From positions 1 through 46,397 of the forward strand of contig CALLUY010000020.1 in NCBI GenBank assembly GCA_938010615.1: 46,397 nt of DNA, written 5' to 3'. The position numbers were made by a program, and so were the translations under genes. Source of the DNA: an uncultured Pirellulaceae bacterium (GTDB lineage: Bacteria > Planctomycetota > Planctomycetia > Pirellulales > Pirellulaceae). Below are positions 9,793 to 18,684 of this stretch, piece by piece. The notes under the pieces are model-generated. The model saw only the letters and a program-made list of their open reading frames with translations, was not told where the DNA came from and ran no database searches. Numbering within the stretch: position 1 is the stretch's first letter; every line of letters begins with the position of its first letter.

Positions 9793-9827
9793 CGCACGTC
9801 TGGCATTGCCGGCGTGCGTTTCTTTTT
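9793..9827 (+). terminator. Rho-independent terminator after coiled-coil gene A
   Basis: The stem CGCACG...CGTGCG (9793-9818, extended inward by TGGC/GCCG with one wobble pair) is followed by TTTCTTTTT. It lies 27 bp after the stop codon of the gene ending at 9766 and before the start at 9842, so the second coiled-coil gene is either expressed by read-through or has its own promoter. Confidence 0.75.
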
Positions 9828-9841
9828 AGCAGAGAACTTTT

Positions 9842-10420
9842 ATGAAATCATTCCAATCTGCAATCCTTGTTTTGGTGTTCAGTGCTGCTGTTTTCTTGGC
9901 ATACACCTATGTCATGAACGGGCTTAATCCCACTGATAAAGATCCTGCGACAACAAACAACACAGGTTTCTTGAAAACTGAGCCCGAATTTCGAAACAAG
10001 CTTGCTGAACTTCGGATCGACCAAGACAAGGTCGTTCGTCGAAAAAAATTACTTGAGAGCCGAAAAAAAGAAACGGTAGATGAGTTGCGATCCAAAGGTG
10101 TTACTGCCCAGAGTGACCTTACGGACAAGGATATTAAGTATGCCGCTCGAAACTTGAAACGCACCGTGGCCGAAATGAAAAAGATGGACGAGACAATTGG
10201 TCGATATCAGACAGCAATCGACGCTATCGAAGCTATGTTAAAAGAAATAGAACGGGATCGCATCGCTGAAGAAGTGGCGATTTCGGACGAGAAAGCTGAA
10301 GAGCTTGGAATCATGATCCTCGACCTCGATGAACGTCTTTCTGAGGGTGAAGACGATTTATTTGAAGACGAGGAATTGCGAGAAATTCTTGGCATGGAAC
10401 TAGGTGGAGAAAACGAATGA
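9842..10420 (+). CDS. Membrane-anchored coiled-coil protein B
   Basis: A 192-residue protein with an N-terminal membrane helix or signal anchor (FQSAILVLVFSAAVFLAYTY), then a short linker and a charged helical region (about residues 48-150, rich in Lys/Glu/Arg with heptad spacing), ending in a very acidic tail (SEGEDDLFEDEELREILG). The architecture mirrors the preceding gene, so both may form a heteromeric helical assembly on the membrane. No family recognised. The sulfatase gene starts 63 bp downstream on the same strand. Confidence 0.75.
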   Translation: MKSFQSAILVLVFSAAVFLAYTYVMNGLNPTDKDPATTNNTGFLKTEPEFRNKLAELRIDQDKVVRRKKLLESRKKETVDELRSKGVTAQSDLTDKDIKYAARNLKRTVAEMKKMDETIGRYQTAIDAIEAMLKEIERDRIAEEVAISDEKAEELGIMILDLDERLSEGEDDLFEDEELREILGMELGGENE

Positions 10421-10483
10421 GATGCGATTGAACACAAATGAAGAAACGTTTTCAACGACAATATAGTTTGCTGAGAGAGCCAC

Positions 10484-12280
10484 ATGACTTGCAAATCGAT
10501 TATGAAGCTTAAGTTTGCCATAACAATTTGCTTTCTGGCAATTACCCTCGCTTCTGAAGGATTGGTTTCGGCCTCACCCGAACAGCCAAACGTCGTCATC
10601 GTGATCACCGATGACCAAGGGCATGGAGACCTTTCCTGCCATGGAAACCCGGTCTTGAAAACGCCCAACATCGACGCGCTGGCGGCAGAGTCAATCCGAT
10701 TGACCGACTTTCACGTTTCTCCAACTTGTTCGCCTTCGCGAGCCGCATTCCTTACCGGACGGTGCTCGAATCGAACCGGTGTTTGGCACACGATCATGGG
10801 ACGATCGCTGCTACGTGAAAACGAAATCACAATCGCCGAACTGCTGCGGGATTCCGGTTACGCGACAGGCATGTTTGGGAAATGGCATCTGGGCGATAAT
10901 GCTCCTTTTCGGCCAGAAGATCGCGGCTTCGACGAAGTTTATCGACATGGCGGCGGAGGCGTTGGGCAAACTCCTGACTATTGGGACAACGCCTACTTCG
11001 ACGGGCATTACATTCACAACGGCACGCCTGAACCAGCAGACGGATTCTGCACGGATGTGTTCTTCAAAAACGCAAAACAGTTCATTGAAGATCAAGTCAA
11101 AGAAAAGAAACCATTCTTCGCTTGGATTTCAACCAACGCCCCTCACGGACCGTTGCACTGTCCCGAAAAATGGAGTGCCCCTTACAAAGACCAAGGTAAA
11201 GGCGTCTCCAATTTCCTTGGCATGATTGCGAACATTGATTCCAATGTCGGTGAACTGCGACAGTTGATTCAGGACGAAGGCGTTGCCGACAATACGATTT
11301 TCATTTTCACAACGGACAATGGAACTGCTGGCGGAAACAAGATATTCAACAGCAATATGCGAGGTAAGAAGGGCAGTGCGTACGATGGAGGACACCGCGT
11401 TCCCTGCTTCGTTCATTGGCCGGGCAATTTCACTGGCGGCGTCGACATCGATCCTTTGACGGCTCACGTTGACTTGCTCCCAACGCTGGTTGAACTCTGC
11501 GGTGCAAAATTGCCAGTCGATACAAAATTCGACGGCCAAAGCATCGTGACTCTGTTGCGGGATCCGAAAAGCGATGCCAAAAAGTGGAACCAACGAGTCA
11601 TCGTGACAGATTCGCAGCGAGTTCTCGATCCGATTAAATGGCGACAGAGTTCAGTGATGACGTCACAGTGGCGACTGATTAACGGAAAGGAGCTCTACGA
11701 CATCGATGTTGATCCTGGCCAGAAAAATGACCTCTCGGCGAACAAGCCGGAAGTCACAGCGATGTTGACCAAGGCCTACGATTCGTGGTGGGCGGACATC
11801 GAACCCGGGTTCGCGAACTTTGCTCGGATTCACATCGGTTCCCCCAATGAGCCGACGACTTGCCTGACGGCGCACGACTGGTTGGGCGTCGCACCACCGT
11901 GGAACCAGGCCCACATTCGCAAGGGTGAACCAGCTGTTCCCGGCTACTGGAGTGTCAAAGTCCTTCAGGAAGGCGACTACACTGTTTCACTGCGACGCTG
12001 GCCGGTGGAATCAGACACGGCAATCGATGCAGGTTTGGCGGCTGGTGATCCTGTCCCGGGAACAAAGCCGTTTCGAGCCACTGTTGGCGCTGAAATCGCT
12101 GCTGTAAAAGCTGAGTTGACGATTGGAAAAGAATTCCAGGCCGTTGATTTCACTGCCGGAAGTAAGGAAGTTAGCTTCGACGCGAAACTCGTCAAAGGCG
12201 AAACGACCATTTCCGCTGCGTTTGAAACGGCGGATGGCGAAAAAGTTGGAGCGTTTTACGTTTACGTCACAAAGAAGTAA
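10484..12280 (+). CDS. Secreted sulfatase (arylsulfatase A type)
   Basis: It hydrolyses sulfate esters, presumably on polysaccharides. A signal peptide (MKLKFAITICFLAITLASEG, possibly preceded by MTCKSI) is followed by the alkaline-phosphatase-like fold: metal ligands in VIVITDDQGHGDLSCHG, the formylglycine motif C-S-P-S-R with Cys82 and Arg86 (TCSPSRAAFLTGR), the GKWHLGD motif, and FTTDNGTAGG. The cysteine form needs a formylglycine-generating enzyme, which is not in the window. About 150 residues after the catalytic part look like an extra beta domain (from about residue 440). GAGAGAG lies before the ATG at 10484 and supports that start. Confidence 0.93.
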   Translation: MTCKSIMKLKFAITICFLAITLASEGLVSASPEQPNVVIVITDDQGHGDLSCHGNPVLKTPNIDALAAESIRLTDFHVSPTCSPSRAAFLTGRCSNRTGVWHTIMGRSLLRENEITIAELLRDSGYATGMFGKWHLGDNAPFRPEDRGFDEVYRHGGGGVGQTPDYWDNAYFDGHYIHNGTPEPADGFCTDVFFKNAKQFIEDQVKEKKPFFAWISTNAPHGPLHCPEKWSAPYKDQGKGVSNFLGMIANIDSNVGELRQLIQDEGVADNTIFIFTTDNGTAGGNKIFNSNMRGKKGSAYDGGHRVPCFVHWPGNFTGGVDIDPLTAHVDLLPTLVELCGAKLPVDTKFDGQSIVTLLRDPKSDAKKWNQRVIVTDSQRVLDPIKWRQSSVMTSQWRLINGKELYDIDVDPGQKNDLSANKPEVTAMLTKAYDSWWADIEPGFANFARIHIGSPNEPTTCLTAHDWLGVAPPWNQAHIRKGEPAVPGYWSVKVLQEGDYTVSLRRWPVESDTAIDAGLAAGDPVPGTKPFRATVGAEIAAVKAELTIGKEFQAVDFTAGSKEVSFDAKLVKGETTISAAFETADGEKVGAFYVYVTKK

Positions 12281-12290
12281 GATCGTTGTT

Positions 12291-12427
12291 TCTAGAGAGT
12301 ATTTCAAAACCAAAGTAGCACGTCTCTCCGAGACGTGGAAAATCGCCTCGGAGAGGCGAGCTACGTGAAAATCGCCTCGGAGAGGCGAGCTACTATCGGC
12401 GATCCGAGTTTTGAAATGCCCTCTAGG
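12291..12427. repeat. Nested palindromic element with outer inverted repeats
   Basis: Outer arms TCTAGAGAGTATTTCAAAAC (12291-12310) and GTTTTGAAATGCCCTCTAGG (12408-12427) are inverted repeats matching at 17 of 20 positions. Inside lie three related units of the type GTAGCTCGCCTCTCCGAGGC; the first is inverted relative to the others, which are direct copies (AATCGCCTCGGAGAGGCGAG at 12341 and 12370). The whole can fold as a long hairpin. It sits between the sulfatase stop and the next gene and looks like a small non-autonomous repeat. Confidence 0.75.
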
Positions 12428-12485
12428 TCCTTTGATCCGAAAACAACATCGGAACTTTCTGAACCTGTCTTCCTGAAAATTCAAC

Positions 12486-13136
12486 ATGGATCCACTCCAT
12501 TTTTGCATCGCGATCGTTCCACTGGCAGTTTATCTGCTAATGATCGGCTATTTGAATTTCGGCGGGCGTCCTTTCGTCACCACCGGAGCCAGAGATGCGG
12601 CTGCCTTGGGAATCGGACTCGCTGGTATCGTCGCGGCGGGCCCAATGATTCTGTTTTTCCCAGAAAGTGCTGCCAGCCAATTCGGCAATTGGGTTTGGCT
12701 AATGTTGCTGGCGTTTTATGGGCTATTTGTTTCAATGTTTGTATTGATGATGCGACCGCGGATCGTGATCTACAACGTGACGGCGGAACAGCTGCGACCG
12801 ATTTTGACCAGCATCGCCATGGAGCTTGACCCAAAGAGTCGTTGGGCCGGGAACAGCTTGTTGATTCCAAGCCGCAACGTCCATTTGCACATTGAGCCAA
12901 CGAACTGGCTCAAGAACGTGCAGCTAACTTCTGGCGGGAATCAACAGAGCTTCGATGGTTGGCGAGTCCTCGAAGGACAGCTTTCCGATCGACTCAAGGA
13001 TTATGCGTCAGGTCCAAACCTGATTGCATTCCCGTTGTTGATCATGGCGTTGGGATTGGCGATAACCACCGCGACCTGGATGCTTTTCGACATGCAGGCC
13101 GTTGCATCGGCATGGGAAGAGTTGCGAAGGTATTAA
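12486..13136 (+). CDS. Membrane protein of unknown function
   Basis: A 216-residue protein with three hydrophobic helices in the first 90 residues (starting LHFCIAIVPLAVYLLMIGYL), a soluble segment of about 90 residues with a mixed alpha/beta look (IVIYNVTAEQLRPILTSIAM, ending SDRLKDYASG), and one last helix (LIAFPLLIMALGLAITTATW) before a short charged tail. I do not recognise the family. It converges with the PH-domain gene on the other strand, with a repeat element filling the gap. Confidence 0.7.
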   Translation: MDPLHFCIAIVPLAVYLLMIGYLNFGGRPFVTTGARDAAALGIGLAGIVAAGPMILFFPESAASQFGNWVWLMLLAFYGLFVSMFVLMMRPRIVIYNVTAEQLRPILTSIAMELDPKSRWAGNSLLIPSRNVHLHIEPTNWLKNVQLTSGGNQQSFDGWRVLEGQLSDRLKDYASGPNLIAFPLLIMALGLAITTATWMLFDMQAVASAWEELRRY

Positions 13137-13150
13137 GCTGCTCAGCTGTC

Positions 13151-13305
13151 AAAGTCGCTCAGCTGTCCCAGCTGATAGAGATCCAGAAAGTCGCTCAGCT
13201 GTCCCAGCTGATAGCGAGCCGAGAAGATTGCTATCCATTGCCTAAAATTCACCAGTCGTTGCACGCACTCATCCGCACGCTTTCGGTTCGGAGAACCGAG
13301 CGACA
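13151..13305. repeat. Third copy of the inverted-terminus element
   Basis: The unit AAAGTCGCTCAGCTGTCCCA occurs twice as part of a 28-bp perfect direct repeat (13151-13178 and 13187-13214, period 36). After an internal stretch like that of the 8-239 element (AGCGAGCCGAGAAG... CATCCGCACGC), the right end GGTTCGGAGAACCGAGCGAC closes the element at 13305. The next base starts the stop codon of the minus-strand PH-domain gene. It fills the gap between two converging genes and could work as a bidirectional terminator. Confidence 0.7.
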
Positions 13306-13803
13306 CTAATCACGTCGACGATGCTGATCAATCAACTGCTTGATTTTGTCCGGGTTAGGGATTCCAGACACGCTGATCTCCAAACCACTTTGACCAGCAC
13401 TCGAGATTCCGATCTTTCCGACGTCAAGAATTCGTTGCAACAATGACTGGTTCAACTGGACGTTGCGAATGTCTTGGTGCCAAACTTCAGTGATCGACTT
13501 CGACAAAATTCCGCGCCGACAGCTCGTTCGCTCAGAAGTCACGGTCACGGTGGTTCCCTTACACTGAAGCCACCAGAGACCAAAACAGGTCAATCCAATG
13601 ATCATTGGGACCAGAATTTCAACCGCCTTCGTGATGCCCGAAGTTTCAATGAATGGAATGAACGGAAGCGCGAATCCGATAAGACAAAGCAAAACCAGCC
13701 CAATAAACCAAAGCGGGTGATTCCGAAACATGGACGGATGTGCCACATAAAGAACTTGCTCGCCCTCAACTGGCTCGAGCGTGGATTCAACTTTTTCTTT
13801 CAT
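13306..13803 (-). CDS. Bacterial PH-domain membrane protein (YdbT-like)
   Basis: A short cytoplasmic segment (EGEQVLYVAHPSMFRNHPLW) leads into two membrane helices (WFIGLVLLCLIGFALPFIPF and ILVPMIIGLTCFGLWWL) and then a bacterial PH-like domain: TTVTVTSERTSCRRGILSKS, EVWHQDIRNVQLNQSLLQRI, LDVGKIGISSAGQSG and a C-terminal helix with PDKIKQLIDQH. This order matches DUF304/bPH2 proteins. I prefer the ATG at 13803; an in-frame TTG at 13836 would add 11 residues. Function of the family is poorly known. Confidence 0.8.
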   Translation of the reverse strand: MKEKVESTLEPVEGEQVLYVAHPSMFRNHPLWFIGLVLLCLIGFALPFIPFIETSGITKAVEILVPMIIGLTCFGLWWLQCKGTTVTVTSERTSCRRGILSKSITEVWHQDIRNVQLNQSLLQRILDVGKIGISSAGQSGLEISVSGIPNPDKIKQLIDQHRRRD

Positions 13804-13859
13804 GGGCCTGTCTTCTGAATAAGTTTGTGATCTCAAGGATTAGTTTAGCGATTTTTCGA

Positions 13860-15641
13860 TCAGCCGTCAGCGTTTTCAGTCAACTCCAGCCATTTCGTTT
13901 CGGCTTCTTCCAACCGCTTCGAGACCTTCGAAAAATCATCGTGTAACACCAAAGCCTGTGCGGCGTCGGTGCATGTAAGTAGTTGTTCGTTCAAAGTCTT
14001 CTTTTCTTGGTCAAGTTTTGCGACCAATTTTTCAATGTTGCGGAGTTCCTTTTGGGCTTTGCGGCCCTGATTGAACGTCTTCTTGCCTTTTCTGCCCTTT
14101 TCAAATTCAGATCCACTCGATTTTCCACCCTTGGAGCCACCATCTCGTCGCCCATCGTCAATCTCCTGACTGATCGAATAGACGTAAGTATCGTAGTCGC
14201 CCAAATAGTTTTTGGCGGTCCCCTCGCGAACTTCGATCACCGACGTCGCCACTCGTTTCATGAAGTGACGGTCGTGAGACGTGAAGATGATCGTTCCATT
14301 AAACAGTTCCAAGGCTTTGGCCAACGCTTCCACCGTTTCTACATCAAGGTGGTTGCCAGGTTCGTCGAGCACCAAAATGTTGTAGTCCGACAACAGCAAA
14401 CCAGCCAAACACAATCGAGCCCGTTCGCCTCCGGATAGAACTTTGACTTTTTTCTTGACGTGTGAATCGCGAAACAGAAGTGAACCAGCAACGGCAAGCA
14501 CTTGCTGATCCGTTGTCCCGGCAATCGCTTGGCCTTCGAGATACTCGAGGACCGTGTCGCCTTCAGGAATTGTGGTGTAGACGTGCTGGGCGTACGTTCC
14601 GATTTTGCAATGCTGGCTCCATTTCAAATTGCCTCCTTTGGACTCCAGTGAGCCAACAAGGGTTCGCAATAAAGTCGTTTTCCCTTGGCCATTGTCGCCG
14701 ACGATACCGACACGCTCGCCATGTTCGATTTCCAACGTGATATTGGAAGCCACATCGACTCCTGGGTAGCCGATGACCATGTCGGTGCAGCGTACAGCAG
14801 CACCTTGTCGTGCCTGGACGATTGGAGCTTGAATGTAAGCCGTCCGTTCGGCCGATTCGATATCGATCAAGCTAAGTCGTTCGAGTTGCTTCTGTTTTGA
14901 GCGTGCTTGTGATGCGGTGCTGGCTTTGGCCCGGTTCTTGTTGACGAACCTTTCCAACTGCTTTTGCTTCGCCATCGTCGAAGCGTTGACTCGCAAGTCA
15001 TGTTCTCGTTGTTCTTCCTGGTAGACGAGGAACTTATCGATCTTTCCAGGATACATCGTCAGCTTGCCGCCGCCGAGGGACAGCGTATGCTCACAAGTTG
15101 CCGCAAGAAATGCGCGATCGTGCGACACGATTAAGCAGGCGCCTTTGTAGCCTCGCAGAAAGTTCTCCAACAGGATTTGCGTACGAAGATCTAAAAAGTT
15201 CGTCGGCTCATCGAGCAGCAACAGCTGTGGGTCGTGCAGCAGCAATGCCGCCAGCTTGACTCGCGTTTGCCAACCGCCAGACAGCGCCTTCACGGGTCCA
15301 TTTAGCTTCTCGCCTTTGAGCTCAAAATCGCCTGCGACTTGACCACATCGCCACTCCGGCTGTTGGCTGTCCCGCATCAAAAAATCGAGGGCCGATTCCC
15401 CTTCTGCGAAAGGATCGTGTTGCCGCAAGTAGCCAACCGAAAGCTTTGGATGATGGATGACTTCGCCCGAGTCCAAACTTTCATCACCCAGCAAGATTTT
15501 CAACAGCGTCGATTTTCCAGCACCGTTGCGACCGATGAAGCCAACTTTTCGATCATCGGTGATCGTCGCTTCCGCATTTTCCAACAGGATTTGATCACCG
15601 AAGGATTTGTGCGCGTTTCGAATTTGTATTAGTACAGCCAT
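13860..15641 (-). CDS. ABC-F ATPase (Uup/EttA-like)
   Basis: A soluble protein with two ABC cassettes and no membrane part, so a ribosome-associated ABC-F factor rather than a transporter. Cassette 1 has Walker A GRNGAGKST (about residues 37-45), signature LSGGWQTRVKLAALL and Walker B LLLLDEPTNFLD. Cassette 2 has GDNGQGKTT, LSGGERARLCLAGLL and ILVLDEPGNHLD. The linker between them is rich in Lys/Arg/Gln. The C-terminal 80 residues form a charged coiled coil (RNIEKLVAKLDQEKKTLNEQ), as in Uup. The second Walker B has Gly in place of the usual Thr. It probably rescues or tunes translating ribosomes; the exact subfamily is not settled. Confidence 0.92.
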   Translation of the reverse strand: MAVLIQIRNAHKSFGDQILLENAEATITDDRKVGFIGRNGAGKSTLLKILLGDESLDSGEVIHHPKLSVGYLRQHDPFAEGESALDFLMRDSQQPEWRCGQVAGDFELKGEKLNGPVKALSGGWQTRVKLAALLLHDPQLLLLDEPTNFLDLRTQILLENFLRGYKGACLIVSHDRAFLAATCEHTLSLGGGKLTMYPGKIDKFLVYQEEQREHDLRVNASTMAKQKQLERFVNKNRAKASTASQARSKQKQLERLSLIDIESAERTAYIQAPIVQARQGAAVRCTDMVIGYPGVDVASNITLEIEHGERVGIVGDNGQGKTTLLRTLVGSLESKGGNLKWSQHCKIGTYAQHVYTTIPEGDTVLEYLEGQAIAGTTDQQVLAVAGSLLFRDSHVKKKVKVLSGGERARLCLAGLLLSDYNILVLDEPGNHLDVETVEALAKALELFNGTIIFTSHDRHFMKRVATSVIEVREGTAKNYLGDYDTYVYSISQEIDDGRRDGGSKGGKSSGSEFEKGRKGKKTFNQGRKAQKELRNIEKLVAKLDQEKKTLNEQLLTCTDAAQALVLHDDFSKVSKRLEEAETKWLELTENADG

Positions 15642-15690
15642 GACGCAAAATTTAAGTAAACGGGACGATTTCGCAAGGTTGGCAAGCTAA

Positions 15691-16539
15691 TTACCAATCG
15701 TTTCCGTTAACGTATCCTTGCCTTTTCAGTTCTTCGCCGGCCTCTTCGCGGAACCAACCTTTAACCTGATCGGTAAAGTAGTTCTTCCAGTCGCCAACGA
15801 CACCTTTGCGAAGAAACTCGTTCGGTCGCTCTTCTGAGAATCCGGGCTTCAGACAGCCATCGATCTTGGCCGCTTGGCTCGGTTTCACGCCGAGGAATTT
15901 AAACAGCTTCTTACGCTCTCCCTTGACGTCGGCATGCAAGTCTTCATATTTCACAAAGCAGACCGGAAGGTTCGGGTATTTCTCAACCGCCGCACGATCC
16001 GCTTCGAGATGCTCACGCCACCATCGAGCCGACTCTCGCACCATCGGTTCGTTGCAAAGTAGCTGTTCCGGATGATTTTTGAAGTGCCACGAATCGTCTC
16101 GGAACCTGTCGTAAACCTTATTCAGCTCAGGAAATCGTTCGAACAAACGATGCGACTCAGGACGATTGTACAAGTGGAAAGCTCGACTCACCAAAACGTC
16201 TCGACCATCGCGAATGATGCAAATATGAGGAACGCCTCGCAGAACCACTGGCTCGATGGTGTGTGGTGTTCTGTCTCCGATCAACTTCGCATTCGGATCT
16301 GCTTTAAAGACCAGCATGCGTTTCGTTAAGTCTTCGAACTCGTTTCGAAACTGCTTCGAAGTCTCTGGATTTTCGACGTAGATTGGAATGGACTTAAGCG
16401 CCCTGTTGATTGGTCCAACATGATCCTGCCAATGGAACTCGCCGACACAATCAATGTCGACGTGGCTACCGAGCAGACTACCAAGCCAGTTGGTTCCTGA
16501 CTTCATGTAGCCGCGGATGCAAAAGAAACGTTTGTCCAT
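15691..16539 (-). CDS. Sulfotransferase-domain protein
   Basis: It probably transfers sulfate from PAPS to an acceptor. The 5'-phosphosulfate loop is near the start (GYMKSGTNWLGSLLGSH, residues 10-26), and the 3'-phosphate motif appears as VPHICIIRDGRDVLVSRAFH. The C-terminal part has the expected acidic and basic helices, with LKPGFSEERPNEFLRKGVVG matching the RKG-containing region that closes over PAPS. The length (282) is normal for the family. It sits between abcF and queA on the same strand; the acceptor cannot be inferred. Confidence 0.88.
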   Translation of the reverse strand: MDKRFFCIRGYMKSGTNWLGSLLGSHVDIDCVGEFHWQDHVGPINRALKSIPIYVENPETSKQFRNEFEDLTKRMLVFKADPNAKLIGDRTPHTIEPVVLRGVPHICIIRDGRDVLVSRAFHLYNRPESHRLFERFPELNKVYDRFRDDSWHFKNHPEQLLCNEPMVRESARWWREHLEADRAAVEKYPNLPVCFVKYEDLHADVKGERKKLFKFLGVKPSQAAKIDGCLKPGFSEERPNEFLRKGVVGDWKNYFTDQVKGWFREEAGEELKRQGYVNGNDW

Positions 16540-16573
16540 AAGTGAATTTTAAGATTGGATCTGCAGAAGCACG

Positions 16574-17641
16574 TCAAAGGATGAGCATCGCATCACCATA
16601 GCTGAAAAAGCGATACTTTTCATCCACAGCTTCAGCATAGGCTCGTTTCATCAAATCATCGCCGCCAAGCGTACGAATCATGACCAGCAACGTGCTTCTG
16701 GGTAGATGGAAATTGGTCATCAGTCCATCGATGACTTTGAATTCGTACGGCGGCTTGATGAATAGATTCGTTTCACCAACCCAAGGCTGCAATTCGCCGC
16801 TGCTGCCGGCAGTTTCCAGCACCCGCACCGATGTTGTGCCGACGGCAATGATCCGGCCACCTTCCTCTTTCGTTTTGTTGATCAAGTCGACTGATTTCCG
16901 ATTGATCTCACCTGTCTCATAGTGCATCACGTGATCATTGAGATCATCCGCAGTCACCGGTCGGAATGTTCCAATTCCGACGTGGAGCGTCACTTGAGCA
17001 ATGCGAATGCCTTCGTCGATCAGTTCTTTGATCAAACGTTTCGTCAGATGCAATCCGGCAGTCGGAGCAGCAACTGCCCCAGCGCTTTTTGCGTAGATCG
17101 TTTGGTAGTCCTTCAGATCCGAGTCGACCATATTGCCGTCGCGGATGTAGTGCGGTAGCGGAACGCGGCCGATTTGGGACAACACCTCTTCGTAGCTGCC
17201 TTCGATGTCTGGCTTCGCGGCCCAGGCTCCATCGTCGAGACGAGCGATCATCGTCAGCGTCGCGCGGTCCACGCCGTGACGATCGGTGACGGTGACCGTT
17301 TCGCCCGGCTGCATCTTGCCGCGCGTCTTGCATAACAACTTCCAGTTTCCGTTTTCGTCTGACTCCAAGAACAGACCCTGCCATCGGCCGCCGGTTTGCG
17401 TTCGCTTGCCGACCAGTTTGGCTGGCAGGACGCGAGTATTATTCAGGACAAGGCAGTCGCCCGGTTTCAAAAGTTCAGCCAAATCGCGAACGTGAAAATG
17501 ATCGACTAAATTGCGGCTTCGATCAGACAACATCAGCCTTGCATCTTCGCGATTCCGCAACGGATACTGAGCAATAAGCTCTTTCGGGAGCTCGAAATCG
17601 TAGTCAGCGGTGGCCAGTTGGGATTGCGCTTCGTTTGGCAT
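16574..17641 (-). CDS. queA: tRNA preQ1(34) S-adenosylmethionine ribosyltransferase-isomerase
   Basis: QueA transfers the ribosyl part of SAM to preQ1 at tRNA position 34 to make epoxyqueuosine. The start segment DYDFELPKELIAQYPLRNRE, the VLNNTRVLPAKLVGKR block, GAVAAPTAGLHLT and the end block TNFHLPRSTLLVMIRTLGG are all diagnostic. I chose the ATG at 17641, which gives 355 residues; an upstream start at 17728 would add 29 residues without family resemblance. No other queuosine gene is in the window. Confidence 0.95.
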   Translation of the reverse strand: MPNEAQSQLATADYDFELPKELIAQYPLRNREDARLMLSDRSRNLVDHFHVRDLAELLKPGDCLVLNNTRVLPAKLVGKRTQTGGRWQGLFLESDENGNWKLLCKTRGKMQPGETVTVTDRHGVDRATLTMIARLDDGAWAAKPDIEGSYEEVLSQIGRVPLPHYIRDGNMVDSDLKDYQTIYAKSAGAVAAPTAGLHLTKRLIKELIDEGIRIAQVTLHVGIGTFRPVTADDLNDHVMHYETGEINRKSVDLINKTKEEGGRIIAVGTTSVRVLETAGSSGELQPWVGETNLFIKPPYEFKVIDGLMTNFHLPRSTLLVMIRTLGGDDLMKRAYAEAVDEKYRFFSYGDAMLIL

Positions 17642-17793
17642 GGAGTAAGCTACACTTAGAATTCGGCGGAGAGTCGGTGTTTTTGTGTCAGTGCATTTTA
17701 TCGGCTTTCGCGTTTCTAAACACCGCAAATGCGAGAACTGTCAGCATTCAGCTTTCGTAACAAAGTAGTCGCGAATTAAAAAGGAGAAACGGA

Positions 17794-18324
17794 ATGCTTG
17801 AATGGTTCACTGAGAATGCATTTTTCCCTTCCTGCATGGGGATACTGTTGGCCATTGCGTTCATCGGTCTCGCTTTCTCTTCCGGCGAGATGATCATGAT
17901 GAAGATTGGACTGGCGATCGCCGCCCTGACGGCGTTGCTAATCACGACCGAGATCATGATCGTGACTGATCGCGAACAGGTGGAAAATTCACTTTACGAC
18001 ATGGCTTCCGCAATGCAGAAAAATGACGTTGATAAAGTGTTCCAATATTTGGACTCTGATGAACTCGTCCAACGAGCCAAGGGACATCTGCAAGATGCAA
18101 CCTGCCACGCGTGCAGCATCACTGCCATCAAAGAAGTCACGGTACAAGAAGATGGCAAGGAAGCGACAGCCGATTTCGTTGCCTTCGCCCAAGCCAGCAA
18201 CAAAAGCTTTCCCAGTCCGACACCGATTCAAAGGCGGATCAAACTGTTCTTTAAGAAGAAAGCTGATCGCTGGAAGATTTACGACTTTGAAACCAGCGAT
18301 CCTCGCGCTGGCGTGTCCCTGTAA
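17794..18324 (+). CDS. Membrane protein with NTF2-like domain
   Basis: Two hydrophobic helices in the first 55 residues (CMGILLAIAFIGLAFSSGEM and MMKIGLAIAALTALLITTEI) are followed by a soluble domain of about 120 residues. The latter starts with a helix (ENSLYDMASAMQKNDVDKVF) and ends in strands (RRIKLFFKKKADRWKIYDFE), the usual order of NTF2/SnoaL-like folds. The start is well supported by an AAAAGGAGAAAC ribosome site. It lies divergent from queA; function unknown. Confidence 0.75.
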   Translation: MLEWFTENAFFPSCMGILLAIAFIGLAFSSGEMIMMKIGLAIAALTALLITTEIMIVTDREQVENSLYDMASAMQKNDVDKVFQYLDSDELVQRAKGHLQDATCHACSITAIKEVTVQEDGKEATADFVAFAQASNKSFPSPTPIQRRIKLFFKKKADRWKIYDFETSDPRAGVSL

Positions 18325-18684
18325 AATCAGCGACTGGACAAAATGGCCTTACGGTTAGCGTGCTTCCACGCCAGCATATTGATTTTCTAGGCCAACACGG
18401 ACACCTGGGAGTAATTCGCTAATTCTGGTGCCGAGAATTTGACGATTTAGACACGGATGTTGAACCAAGTGGCTGTGCGAAATCGAACTGATGGCCAAAG
18501 TGACGATTTGCTCTTCAACTCCATTAAGTGGTCGTTTTGGCAGTTCAAGGGGTTCAACTTCCCTTTACGCATGAAACTTGAACCAGTCAGATTTGCCAAT
18601 GCTTGCATGTGAAGATATTATGTGAGTGCCATCCTGACCCTCTTCCACTTGTCACCTCCCACCTAAATTGACCCCGAGCCGTAA
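18325..18684. other. Intergenic stretch without a recognisable gene
   Basis: About 360 bp between two plus-strand genes. A fragment near 18346-18378 (GGCCTTACGGTTAGCGTGCT) resembles one arm of the imperfect palindrome at 19149-19225. I see no credible ORF, RNA gene or terminator in the rest. Confidence 0.4.
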
